A stretch of 61,640 nucleotides of DNA. Origin: Candidatus Babeliales bacterium. Lineage in GTDB: Bacteria; Babelota; Babeliae; Babelales; UASB340. Every line of letters starts with the position of its first letter. The stretch's first letter is position 1. Below the pieces are notes generated by a model. It worked only from the letters and a program-made list of their open reading frames with translations. It had not been told where the DNA came from and searched no databases. A program made the translations under genes and the position numbers. The stretch is from assembly GCA_023133515.1 (NCBI GenBank), contig JAGLWI010000011.1, positions 1-61,640 on the forward strand, given 5' to 3'. Of the stretch, positions 1 to 7,965 are shown piece by piece.

Positions 1-2
1 CG

Positions 3-191
3 ATTAAGAGCGAAGATATAAATGTAAGAAAATCAGGTTTGAAGTTACTTAAAGCTTTGGTTGGAGAAGAAGAGGGATTTGAGTGGGCAATTAAAGTAGC
101 ACGAGAGTTGAAGAAAAGTCGAGATGAGTCTATTCGCTCAAGGGGAGAAAAATTATTGAAAAAATTAGAGGCACGAAAGAAGTTGAAATGA
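3..191 (+). CDS. C-terminal fragment of a HEAT-like helical repeat protein
   Basis: An open frame enters the window from the left (first complete codon at base 3) and ends at the TGA at 189-191, giving about 62 residues. The peptide is charged and helical. It holds a NVRKSGLKLLKALVGEE segment followed by a second helix pair rich in Lys, Arg and Glu, with the spacing of leucines and alanines seen in HEAT or ARM-type repeats. HEAT repeats are usually protein-protein interaction scaffolds, so this is probably the end of a longer scaffold or repeat protein. The start and most of the gene lie outside the window, so neither localisation nor function can be judged. The repeat assignment rests on pattern only. 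Confidence 0.55.
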   Translation: MKSEDINVRKSGLKLLKALVGEEEGFEWAIKVARELKKSRDESIRSRGEKLLKKLEARKKLK

Positions 192-262
192 TAAATAAGT
201 ATTAATAAATTTTTTAGAAAGGAGTCATTAAAATTATTTAATCGCTATTTTGGGGAGGCGTG

Positions 263-1048
263 ATGAAAGTTTTTAAAAAATCTATTTCATTTCTTATTTT
301 TTCTTTTTTTATATTTTTAAATTCTTTTTCTCATCAAGATTTAAATTCGCTCAAGAGTATTTCTAAGTTACATTTTGCTTATAACTTACCTGGTTTTTCA
401 AAGACATTAGCTTTTAAGAATTATGGTGACAGTTTTGAATTAGAATCTGCATTATATTTAAAAAGTTTAGGAGAACATGTTTATGGTTTTGGATTGGAAA
501 TAGAATTGAGAAATATGACTGGAAAAAAGATTGTTGTTCCATTGGAAGGATTAAATGATTTTTTTGAAATACGAACAACGGAATACGACGTTGTAACTGA
601 AAAATTTGTAGTTGAATGTAAAGCAGGAAAATCAAAATCTTTTAAAAAAATTAATCAGTTTATAAAAGAGCAGAAGATGCTTATTTTTATTAAAAATATT
701 TATGATGAACTTATGAATAATTCTTCTTGTTTTTGTAATTTTTCATTTAACAAAAAAGGACGATCTATTTTTACATTGAATGGTGTTTCAACAGAACACC
801 AAGATGTATCTTTGATGTCAAATTGGATTACAGGAAAAACAATTGAAAAATGTGTTAAAGAGTGGGCAAATATCATTAATATTTTATCAAAAAAATCACT
901 GATTATAATGTTTAAGTATTCTGTTTCTAATTCTTTTGCAAAGATTCTTAGAGAAAAAGATTTAATTTTTTATGATAATATAAATCATATTAATTTTTTA
1001 ACAGATGTAAAAAATTTAACATTTAAAATGAGTGAGTTATTTGTTTAA
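263..1048 (+). CDS. Secreted protein with PD-(D/E)XK nuclease-like core
   Basis: This 261-residue protein starts at the ATG at 263, because a strong GGGGAGG ribosome-binding site sits at 252-258; the GTG three bases earlier is too close to it. Residues 1-23 form a lysine-plus-hydrophobic signal peptide. The mature part has a helix with Glu59/Glu61, a strand GFGLEIEL, then Asp109 in TEYDVV and Glu118-x-Lys120 in VVECKAGKS, followed by a Lys-rich helix. That Asp-x8-Glu-x-Lys arrangement on two adjacent strands is the hallmark of the PD-(D/E)XK nuclease fold, and TE-D-V-V...VECK-G-S resembles nuclease domains of polymorphic toxins. The likely role is an exported DNA- or RNA-cleaving effector or toxin (inference). 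No immunity-like partner is obvious next to it. It could instead be a non-catalytic relative of the fold. Confidence 0.55.
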   Translation: MKVFKKSISFLIFSFFIFLNSFSHQDLNSLKSISKLHFAYNLPGFSKTLAFKNYGDSFELESALYLKSLGEHVYGFGLEIELRNMTGKKIVVPLEGLNDFFEIRTTEYDVVTEKFVVECKAGKSKSFKKINQFIKEQKMLIFIKNIYDELMNNSSCFCNFSFNKKGRSIFTLNGVSTEHQDVSLMSNWITGKTIEKCVKEWANIINILSKKSLIIMFKYSVSNSFAKILREKDLIFYDNINHINFLTDVKNLTFKMSELFV

Positions 1049-1287
1049 TAAACTTTTTTTGTATCTTGACATGAGAGTCAAATTTATTTAGATTATCAAA
1101 TCTCATAAAATCTTTTAAGTATTGAAGATTCTAAAGTTCTGTTAGTTTTTTAAAAGACATTTAAAATTTTTTTAAAATACGTAGTAAATTAAATGTTTTA
1201 AAAATAGAAAAGTAAAAAGTATTATTTGAGAGGGATTAAATTTAGCGTTGATTTTTGTTGTAGAGATTTTTTTTAAAAGGGAGCCTT

Positions 1288-2310
1288 ATGAAGTTGAAAG
1301 TTAGATCATTTTTATTCTGTTTGTTTTTGGTAGTTATTTTTAGAGCTTTTTCTTGTTATGGAGGTATTCCTAAAGTGTCTTCTTATGAGAAGACTTCTTA
1401 TGATGAAGCTTTACGTATGAATTGTATTAGAAATATTGTTAATGAAGCATTTGCTAAAGGTCTTGAAGGGAAAGACATTTTATTGATATTTGACATTGAT
1501 GGAACGATATTTGATTTGTTTGATAAAAATAACAGTAGAATATCTTCGGGAAAGTTATGGAATTATATAGTTAGGAGTGTAAAGTGGAAAAATCTTGGAC
1601 GCTTAAGAAAAATTGGAAATTTGCCTATGAAAGAGGATTTATTGGAAAAAGCGTTGGAAGATTTAGGAAGGGATAAAGCACATTATTTTATAAGTGAGCT
1701 TCAAAGAAGAGGAGTTTTAACACCTTTTCTTACAGAGAGAAGATTGCCTAAGTTGATTGATGAATTGTACAAACTTGGAATAAGTATGATAGCAATTACA
1801 GCTAGGGAATGGGATATGAAGAAATGTACAGATCAACAACTTAAAAAAATTGGTATAGATTTGGAAAAAACTTCTTTTTACAAAGAAACTTGTACTTTTG
1901 AGAATGATGTACATGGGTTTTATAAAGGAACTTTGTATTTGACTCCTAGAAAAACGTGTAATATGAATAAAGGAAAGCTTTTGAATGATTTTCTGGAAAA
2001 AGCTGAAAGTTCTAATTATTCAACTAATTTTAAGTTAGTTATTTATATTGATGATGTTGCAAAATATTTATATGACATTAAAAAATCGGTTAAAGAAAAA
2101 GAAGGAAAGATTGATTGTAAATGTCTTTTATATGGTCGTGATGATGATTGTAATTTTGATGAAGATGAGATTAAAAAAGTATTGGATGAAAATTTTGGTA
2201 AATGTTGGTGGAAAATAAATACATATAGCTCTGTTTATAATTTAGGAAATTTTCTAAAAGGTGTTTTAATTGATTTGTGTGCTGGTAATGAAAGTTGTAA
2301 AACTCCTTAA
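1288..2310 (+). CDS. Exported HAD-superfamily protein, DUF2608-like
   Basis: This 340-residue protein has an N-terminal signal peptide (about residues 1-25) and a GGGAG-type ribosome-binding site just before the ATG. HAD motif I is clear as FDIDGTIFD, with nucleophile Asp69 and acid/base Asp71. Motif II is Thr171 in the hydrophobic strand SMIAITAREWD, and the acidic motif IV is Asp255-Asp256 in VIYIDDVAKY. The cap segment and the C-terminal cysteine-rich tail (CKCLLYGRDDDC and a further Cys pair) match the general layout of DUF2608 proteins, a HAD branch found mainly in intracellular bacteria. It is probably a periplasmic or secreted phosphatase; the substrate is unknown. It sits in a run of secreted proteins on the same strand. 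The HAD assignment is firm, the DUF2608 label less so. Confidence 0.75.
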   Translation: MKLKVRSFLFCLFLVVIFRAFSCYGGIPKVSSYEKTSYDEALRMNCIRNIVNEAFAKGLEGKDILLIFDIDGTIFDLFDKNNSRISSGKLWNYIVRSVKWKNLGRLRKIGNLPMKEDLLEKALEDLGRDKAHYFISELQRRGVLTPFLTERRLPKLIDELYKLGISMIAITAREWDMKKCTDQQLKKIGIDLEKTSFYKETCTFENDVHGFYKGTLYLTPRKTCNMNKGKLLNDFLEKAESSNYSTNFKLVIYIDDVAKYLYDIKKSVKEKEGKIDCKCLLYGRDDDCNFDEDEIKKVLDENFGKCWWKINTYSSVYNLGNFLKGVLIDLCAGNESCKTP

Positions 2311-2348
2311 AAGAATCTTATTTTTAAAACTTTTATTTTGGAGAAACC

Positions 2349-3026
2349 ATGAAATTTAATCAACTTGTTAATTATAAAATAGTCTGTGCTTTTTTATTTT
2401 TATTTGGTTTTTATCATTCAATTTATTCAAATGCAGGAATTTTATTTTGGGCAGTTAATAAAAAAGGAGAACCTTTAGCTCTTTTATATAAGAAAGCTGA
2501 ATTTCCTAATTACAATGTTATAGGAGGAAAAACGGCAAAATGGAATGATAGTAAAAAATTTACTGCTGTTACAAATACAGCAGAAGAAACAAATGGTTTT
2601 TTGGGATGTTGGGTATATTTGTTAAAGAGAATTGAAAATCTAGACAAGAAGTATATAGTAAAGTCATTTTTGCCTGGGGCGAGAACACCTTTTGTTACTT
2701 ATTGGCTTAAAGTTGACTATTTTTCTGTTTGTAATTTGTATAAGTGGAATGGAAAACAAAATCATTTTGTTTGGATTAAATTTTCAGAATTAATAAATGT
2801 TATGCTTAAAAAACCAGATGCTAATTGTTTTAAAGATTATTATGTTTGTGAAGGATATCCTAATAAAGATAAAATTTATTTACATTATTTATTTATAAAG
2901 GGTTTGTTAAAAGGAAGAAATTTATATGGTCAGCCTACGATAGAAATTATTCAAAAAACAATTTTGCAATTTAGTAATGATTCTAAAAAAAATTCACGTT
3001 TTTCCTTTTTTTCCAACCCAATATAG
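2349..3026 (+). CDS. Exported Nudix-like protein with degenerate Nudix box
   Basis: This 225-residue protein starts with a signal peptide (about residues 1-28). The mature region opens with ILFWAVNKKGEPLALL and continues NVIGGKTAKW..., ending in NTAEETNGF. This looks like a Nudix fold: the first beta strands, a GGK glycine pair, then the Nudix helix. Compared with the consensus GX5EX7REUXEEXGU, the box keeps one of the metal-binding glutamates (Glu79 or Glu80) and the glycine, but lacks the Arg-Glu pair. Catalysis on nucleoside diphosphates is therefore doubtful. The gene has a GGAG ribosome-binding site and follows the DUF2608 gene by 38 bases, so the two are probably co-transcribed. A signal peptide on a Nudix-like protein suggests action outside the cytoplasm. 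The family call is moderate. Confidence 0.5.
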   Translation: MKFNQLVNYKIVCAFLFLFGFYHSIYSNAGILFWAVNKKGEPLALLYKKAEFPNYNVIGGKTAKWNDSKKFTAVTNTAEETNGFLGCWVYLLKRIENLDKKYIVKSFLPGARTPFVTYWLKVDYFSVCNLYKWNGKQNHFVWIKFSELINVMLKKPDANCFKDYYVCEGYPNKDKIYLHYLFIKGLLKGRNLYGQPTIEIIQKTILQFSNDSKKNSRFSFFSNPI

Positions 3027-3036
3027 TAATAATTTT

Positions 3037-3117
3037 ATGATTGAAGAATTAATTTTAGTTGATAAAAAAGATAATTTTATAGGAAAAGGTAAAAAGTTGG
3101 TTTCGAATATCAATTGA
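3037..3117 (+). pseudogene. Possible remnant of a Nudix/IPP-isomerase N-terminus
   Basis: Eleven bases after the stop of the Nudix-like gene, a 26-codon frame starts ATG and reads MIEELILVDKKDNFIGKGK before a TGA. The pattern (E)ELILVD..DN.IG resembles the first strand and turn of Nudix enzymes, especially isopentenyl-diphosphate isomerase type I. No continuation in another frame is visible in the following 140 bases, so if it is real it is a decayed fragment rather than a single frameshift. There is no clear ribosome-binding site. Chance resemblance over such a short peptide cannot be excluded. Confidence 0.35.
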
Positions 3118-3216
3118 TAGAATATTCAAAAAAATACTTTAAAAAACATCAGATTTTTTTACTTTCTTAACCCAATAAAATGGATTATTGTAATTCTTAT
3201 TAAAAGCCATTTATTA

Positions 3217-3233
3217 TATAATATAGATATAAT
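3217..3233 (+). promoter_or_regulatory. Overlapping TATAAT -10-like boxes
   Basis: Two perfect TATAAT hexamers lie at 3217-3222 and 3228-3233, 30 to 46 bases upstream of the ATG at 3263. No -35 hexamer stands at 17 bases; TTGTAA at 3188 is 23 bases from the first box. In such AT-rich DNA the match is only weakly informative. Confidence 0.25.
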
Positions 3234-3262
3234 AAAAAGCTGATTTTTTGCTGGGGGGTAAT

Positions 3263-3937
3263 ATGAAGATTAAAAAAATCAAAAACAATGTTTTTGTTTT
3301 TCTATTTTTAATAACAATATCTTATTTTTCTGTGGCTTTTGCCAAAAAAACAGAAGTAGTTAATTTATCTAAATATTTTATTTATGAAACCTCTGTTAGA
3401 ATTGATGGTTATGTTATAGGTTGGTTGGAAATGCCACATCTCTCAAATGCGGTTTTGATTAGTTCTGATGATAAGTATTGGAGTGTTAGAGGTTTTGCAC
3501 CAAAATCTTCATTGGATCGTCAAAATTGTAATTATCATTATATAAATCCAGATTTTCCAAAAAAAGATGCTTCGAAAGGATTATATTTTTGGTTGGATCA
3601 AGTGATAAATTCTAAAGTTGAAATATCAAATTTTAAAAATGGAACTTTATTAAAACCAAAGTTTAAAAGACATTATTATGAATCTGATAGCTTTTATTCA
3701 AAAAAAATATTATTTAAATTTCCTGGAGAATTGTATTTTTTTAGTGATGGAGATTATTTTTTATATATGCCACAAAATAAAAAGGGAAAAATGAAAAAAT
3801 GGGATGAATATAATAAAGATTTTCATCCATTCAGTATTGACGAGATAAAAAAAGGGCTTGAATATGTTTCACAGGATGCAAGAAATTGGTTGTATAAAAG
3901 ACTTAAGAGTATTGAATTTCAAGTATATAAAGAATAA
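3263..3937 (+). CDS. Secreted protein of unknown function
   Basis: The start is placed at the ATG at 3263, five bases after a CTGGGGGGT ribosome-binding site, giving 224 residues; upstream in-frame codons lie inside that site. Residues 1-27 are a typical signal peptide ending near SVAFA. The mature protein is rich in aromatic residues and lysine, with a SSDDKYWSVRGFAPKSS segment and a C-terminal helix around DEIKKGLEYVSQDARNWLYKRL. I do not recognise a family. It is the last gene of the plus-strand block of exported proteins and converges on the two YHGQKREF paralogues. It probably acts in the periplasm or outside the cell. Confidence 0.7.
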   Translation: MKIKKIKNNVFVFLFLITISYFSVAFAKKTEVVNLSKYFIYETSVRIDGYVIGWLEMPHLSNAVLISSDDKYWSVRGFAPKSSLDRQNCNYHYINPDFPKKDASKGLYFWLDQVINSKVEISNFKNGTLLKPKFKRHYYESDSFYSKKILFKFPGELYFFSDGDYFLYMPQNKKGKMKKWDEYNKDFHPFSIDEIKKGLEYVSQDARNWLYKRLKSIEFQVYKE

Positions 3938-3987
3938 AGCTAAGTTATAATCAATGCAAGATTGTTTTTCGAAAATGATTTTTTTAG

Positions 3988-5331
3988 TTAAAAATTAAGG
4001 AAGAAATTTTTTGCCGTAATAGAAATTAAATCAATAAAGCCCATCTTTTCTTTTTTAAGATCTACTGTCATTTTCTTTAGGAGGTTTTTAAACTTTTTTT
4101 CATAAAGAGACATGTTTTCTGTTTTAGTAGTGTATCTTATAATTTTTACTCCGCTATTAGGATTTAGTATTATTTCATTTGTTATAAGAATTCTGAATTG
4201 TAGTTCATCAAGCTCTGTATATGTTCCTGTATTAAAGTATTTATTATTATTAAAGTATCCATAATTTGATAATTCAAAAAGGACTTGTGGATATGTTTCA
4301 AGGATATTTTGAGTTGGTAGATGATTTGTTGCATCTAATCCGTAAAAAGGTGATCCTCCTGGAGTGGCTCTATATGTAATTGTATTTACAAATATTTTAG
4401 GAATAAATATTTGTATTAGATTTCCTGTTTTACTATTTTCTTCTTGAGATAACAAATTAATCAGATTCTTTATTTCGTACTTATATTTATTAAAAACCCA
4501 GTATACATTGAATAAAGAAAACATTTCTTTTGCAAGATCCAAAATAGCTATTGTTGTTATATTTTCTGATCTTACAAAGTATTTGAAAGTACATTCGCAG
4601 ATATATTTTTCTAAAGAGTAAAGAGTATTTCCAAAAAGTGATGTATTGACGGAAAGAATATGTTGATTGGCATTTTTATTATTATCAAAAATATTAAAAG
4701 GATAAGAATTATTTAATATTTTGTATTTGTAGTGATTAATAAACTCATCTATTATTTGAAATTTATCGAAATTTTTGTTTGGAATTCTTAGAAAAAAGAA
4801 ATCTTTTAATTTGGTTTTATTAAAGGTTTCGTATAGTTTGGTATAAATATCTTGCAATATTCTAAATTCTCTTTTTTGACCATGATAGAATATGAAATGT
4901 GTTTTATAAAATTTTTTTTCGTAATTAATTACTTTATTAATTATACTTTCAAGCTTTTTTGTTCCGATGTAAATTATTTTATTTTTAATGTTATCCCAAT
5001 AGTTATCGCACAATAAATAATTATTAAATTGTTGAACTTTTGAGTAGGCTATGGTTGGAGAAGAAATATAATCCTCATATATTAATTTATGATTATAAAT
5101 TAAAGATAAATCATATTCACCATAATCGATGAATTCTTTTTTTATGCTAATATGATCAATATCAGTTTTAAGTTTTGCATAAGATGAAATAGAAAAAGTT
5201 CCAGCTATAAAAATTATAGTAAGACAAAGAATGAACCTTCGCCAACATGTCCATCGGAGTCTTAGCGTAGTTGGAGGCTTTGGTTTATAAATAAAAAATA
5301 TTTTTTTGTTTTTAATCTTTATTTTTTTCAT
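3988..5331 (-). CDS. Exported YHGQKREF-motif protein A (tandem paralogue)
   Basis: This 447-residue protein has an unusually long, basic N-terminus before a hydrophobic segment at about residues 34-51, so it is either a long signal peptide or a membrane anchor. Shared blocks with the upstream neighbour are: THFIFYHGQKREF..LQD, then FFFLRIPNK.F, then NTSLFGNT, ECTF.YF..SENI, then IQIFIPK.......A.RATPGG and finally LDELQFRILITNE. The last block precedes a strand-turn-strand with NPNSG. This order of an early YHG, a middle Ser/Gly-rich loop and a late polar strand recalls ADP-ribosyltransferase folds, but no RSE or HYE triad can be proven. It is the second gene of a two-gene unit, 12 bases after its paralogue. 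The function is unknown. Confidence 0.75.
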   Translation of the reverse strand: MKKIKIKNKKIFFIYKPKPPTTLRLRWTCWRRFILCLTIIFIAGTFSISSYAKLKTDIDHISIKKEFIDYGEYDLSLIYNHKLIYEDYISSPTIAYSKVQQFNNYLLCDNYWDNIKNKIIYIGTKKLESIINKVINYEKKFYKTHFIFYHGQKREFRILQDIYTKLYETFNKTKLKDFFFLRIPNKNFDKFQIIDEFINHYKYKILNNSYPFNIFDNNKNANQHILSVNTSLFGNTLYSLEKYICECTFKYFVRSENITTIAILDLAKEMFSLFNVYWVFNKYKYEIKNLINLLSQEENSKTGNLIQIFIPKIFVNTITYRATPGGSPFYGLDATNHLPTQNILETYPQVLFELSNYGYFNNNKYFNTGTYTELDELQFRILITNEIILNPNSGVKIIRYTTKTENMSLYEKKFKNLLKKMTVDLKKEKMGFIDLISITAKNFFLNF

Positions 5332-5343
5332 GATGATATTTCA

Positions 5344-6567
5344 TTATTTTATTAAAATTAAATTTTTAATTTTTTCATATAACAATGAAAATAAGTTTTT
5401 TTCTCCATAAAAATTATTTTCTTTTATATCATTTTTTATTTTCTTTAAAACATTTTTTAATTTTTCTTTATATGTTTTTATTTTTTCTGTTTCATTTAGA
5501 TATCTAAAAAATAATATTCTTTCACTCGGAGAAGATGGTTGATCTGGGTTTAGTAGAAAATGCTGATTTATTAATAATCTGAGTTGCATTTGATCAATAG
5601 AATAATGTGATGTGAAAAGACTAAAGTTGTTTTTTTGGTATTTTTCAAGATCATAAGATGCAGGGGTTTTGATAGGATCAGTGTGATAAGTTATACCAAA
5701 TGGTTTGCATCTGTATGCGATATTATCAATATATTTTTTAGGTATTAAAATTTGCAATAATATTCCTGTTTTGTTTGGTTCGTAATATGACAAAAGATCA
5801 ACTAATTCTTGTAAATTTTCTTTGTATTTTTTGAAAAGAGATGAGATTTTAAAAAACTTAAATAGTTTTTCCATTAAATCTATTTGGTCAATATAGTTAA
5901 TATTTTCTGAGTTTATAAAAAAAGAAAAGGTACATTCTCCACCCTGAAAAATATTATTTCCAAAAAGTGATGGATTTACAGCCAATAGAATTTTATTGAT
6001 ATGTTTTTGATCGTCAAAATTCCAGTTGTTTTCCATTTCCTTTTTAGATTTTTTTAAAAATTCTTTTACAGATTTAATTTTTTTAAAATCTTTATCAGGG
6101 ATTCTAAGAAAGATGAAATCTTTTAATGTTTTTTTGAGAACAATTTGATATAAATTTTCTGCCATATCCTGAAGTAATAAAAATTCTCTTTTTTGGCCAT
6201 GATACAATGTGTAATGAGTATCGCTATATTCAATTTCTTTTTCAATAGTGTCATTAAAAAGCTTTTCAAAAAAATCTTTTCCTATCAGGTTGATTTTATG
6301 ATCATAATTTGTTTCAACATTTTCTTTAAAAATTTTGTCTATTTTTAAGTAATTGAGAGTTGGTGAATTGAATTGGTCTGTTTTTATTGGTAGATCTATA
6401 GATGGATTGTGGTATGGTCCTTTTATAATATTTATTATTTGAGTGGGAATATGTTCAATTTTGCTATATAGGGAATGTGTTGAAAATTGAGTAACAAATA
6501 ATAAGCTTGTTGCTATGATAAAAGATTTTAATTTTAAGAATTTTATTTTTTTTAAAGAACCCACCAT
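5344..6567 (-). CDS. Exported YHGQKREF-motif protein B (tandem paralogue)
   Basis: The start is placed at the ATG ending at 6567. There the peptide MVGSLKKIKFLKLKSF leads straight into a hydrophobic signal sequence, and a GGGG stretch lies at ribosome-binding distance; an upstream ATG at 6603 has no such site. The product is 407 residues. It shares with the downstream protein the blocks HYTLYHGQKREFLLLQD, FIFLRIPDKDF, AVNPSLFGN, ECTFSFF..SENI, QILIPKKYID..AYR and DQMQLRLLI. The pair evidently arose by duplication and has diverged strongly outside these blocks, so the blocks probably form the active or binding site. No family is recognised with confidence; a resemblance to ADP-ribosyltransferases is discussed as a finding. 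Export and tandem duplication suggest an effector-like role. Confidence 0.75.
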   Translation of the reverse strand: MVGSLKKIKFLKLKSFIIATSLLFVTQFSTHSLYSKIEHIPTQIINIIKGPYHNPSIDLPIKTDQFNSPTLNYLKIDKIFKENVETNYDHKINLIGKDFFEKLFNDTIEKEIEYSDTHYTLYHGQKREFLLLQDMAENLYQIVLKKTLKDFIFLRIPDKDFKKIKSVKEFLKKSKKEMENNWNFDDQKHINKILLAVNPSLFGNNIFQGGECTFSFFINSENINYIDQIDLMEKLFKFFKISSLFKKYKENLQELVDLLSYYEPNKTGILLQILIPKKYIDNIAYRCKPFGITYHTDPIKTPASYDLEKYQKNNFSLFTSHYSIDQMQLRLLINQHFLLNPDQPSSPSERILFFRYLNETEKIKTYKEKLKNVLKKIKNDIKENNFYGEKNLFSLLYEKIKNLILIK

Positions 6568-6731
6568 TTTATAGACCCCATTTTTATCTGAACAACTATC
6601 CATTTATTTGTTTATAAGCATAGTATCATTCAGATAAGTTTTCAAACGGGTAGCTTAATTTGGTAATCATGTTTTTTCTGATAGTAAAGATTATTTTTCT
6701 AATTTAAAGTTTTTTGACTAAAAGACAGTTT

Positions 6732-7223
6732 TTAATGTTTTCCTAGCTTTAAATCTTCTAGTAAGCTTTCAAGATCTTCTTCATGCTCTTCTTCATCTTC
6801 AAGAATTTTAAGTATCATGTTGTAAGTTACATGATCTTTGTCTTTAACTTCTTTTAATAACTGATTATATGTTTTTATGGCACATTGTTCACCTTCTAGA
6901 TTTTGTTCTAGAATGTTTTTTACATATGGATTTGTTGGTGCCAAATATTTGCAATTTGCTATTTCTGACCATTCTTGTGGGGATAATGGAGGAATTTCGC
7001 CTAATTGTATTAATCTGTCACATAACATTTGAGCATGTTCTAACTCTTCTTTTGCGTGTTGTTCAAGTTCTTTTACAATTGCTTCTTGCATTGGTCCTTC
7101 AGTAATTTTTGCCCCTAACCAATATTGATAATAAGCGAGCCATTCATCAGCAAATGCTTTTTTAAGGCTATGGGATAGTTTTTTTATATCAATTCCAATT
7201 ATTTCTTTTCCTAGTTTTCCCAT
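6732..7223 (-). CDS. Ferritin-like diiron protein
   Basis: This 163-residue protein is one four-helix bundle with the carboxylate pattern of ferritin-like proteins. Glu27 lies in DEWLAYYQYW, Glu60-x-x-His63 in EELEHA, Glu110 in the third helix (LEGEQCAIKTYN), and Glu144-x-x-His147 in DEEEHEEDL. These give a complete diiron site, so it should oxidise and store iron or remove peroxide in the cytoplasm. Cys91 and Cys114 may correspond to the cysteines of the Dps-like archaeal/bacterial branch (DPSL), but that is uncertain. The start has a clear AAGGAG. It lies 22 bases after a SagB-type nitroreductase and is probably co-transcribed with it, which hints at a shared redox or oxidative-stress role. 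Confidence 0.85.
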   Translation of the reverse strand: MGKLGKEIIGIDIKKLSHSLKKAFADEWLAYYQYWLGAKITEGPMQEAIVKELEQHAKEELEHAQMLCDRLIQLGEIPPLSPQEWSEIANCKYLAPTNPYVKNILEQNLEGEQCAIKTYNQLLKEVKDKDHVTYNMILKILEDEEEHEEDLESLLEDLKLGKH

Positions 7224-7245
7224 AGTTTTTCTCCTTGGATTATTT

Positions 7246-7965
7246 TTATATTTTTCCTAAAGGCATTACACACAAGGGTATTTCTTCTTTTTTTGAATTT
7301 ATAGTTTTTTGTACTTTATCATTTTCAAATCCTCCTATAAAAACAGTTCCTATATCTAAAGAGATTGCTTGTAGATATATATTTTCTGATGCTGCACCAA
7401 CTTCCATATGTACGTACTGTTTTCCCCTAGCACCATATTTTTTTGTAGTTTTATCATAAATCGCACAAATTACTATTGATGCTGGAGCTTTTTGAATACT
7501 TTTTTGTTGTAGACATGCATTAAATAATTCATTCCGTTTGTCTCCTTTTTGAATCGAATTTAATTCATGTTTCTTAGGATTATATTTATAAACACCTGTT
7601 TCTAGATTTTGTACATTACCGCAAACTATATAAATTTCTAGTGGATACAAAGCTCCTGCGGATGGTGTAGCTCTAAAGTTTTCTTTTTTGTTAGTAATTC
7701 CTTGTGCTGACCATAAAAGTTGAGATATTTCGAGAGACGAGAGAGGTATGTTTTTGAATTCTCTTATTGAACGTCTTTTTTTTATTGTTTTTTCTATAGA
7801 GATATTTCCGGTTGATGATGGTAGCATGAGTTTTGTTGTAGAAATATTATTATTTGTATTTGATTTGTTAAACATTATAAAAGCTCCTATTACTACTATG
7901 CATAGAATAAAAGAAATCGAAATATAAATATTACCTTTTATTTTTTGAAAGTTTATTTTATTCAT
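7246..7965 (-). CDS. SagB-type nitroreductase-family flavoprotein, membrane-anchored
   Basis: This 239-residue protein has an N-terminal transmembrane segment (about residues 12-31) followed by a nitroreductase fold. The family marks are KKRRSIREF with the two FMN-contacting arginines, ATPSAGALYPLEIYIV, a GVYKY strand, the helix ASENIYLQAISLDIGTVFIGGF, and PLCVMPLGK at the end. The ATPSAGALYPLE block is typical of SagB/ThcOx-type FMN oxidoreductases, which oxidise azolines in peptide natural products. Many stand-alone members have other or unknown substrates. No cyclodehydratase or precursor peptide gene is visible nearby, so a peptide-modification role is not supported. The anchor would place the domain outside the inner membrane. 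It precedes the ferritin-like gene in an apparent operon. Confidence 0.8.
   Translation of the reverse strand: MNKINFQKIKGNIYISISFILCIVVIGAFIMFNKSNTNNNISTTKLMLPSSTGNISIEKTIKKRRSIREFKNIPLSSLEISQLLWSAQGITNKKENFRATPSAGALYPLEIYIVCGNVQNLETGVYKYNPKKHELNSIQKGDKRNELFNACLQQKSIQKAPASIVICAIYDKTTKKYGARGKQYVHMEVGAASENIYLQAISLDIGTVFIGGFENDKVQKTINSKKEEIPLCVMPLGKI

Noticed and set aside
7246-7965. Azoline-modified peptide (SagBCD) cluster
   Set aside because: Only the oxidoreductase-like gene is present; no cyclodehydratase, YcaO protein or precursor peptide is visible nearby.
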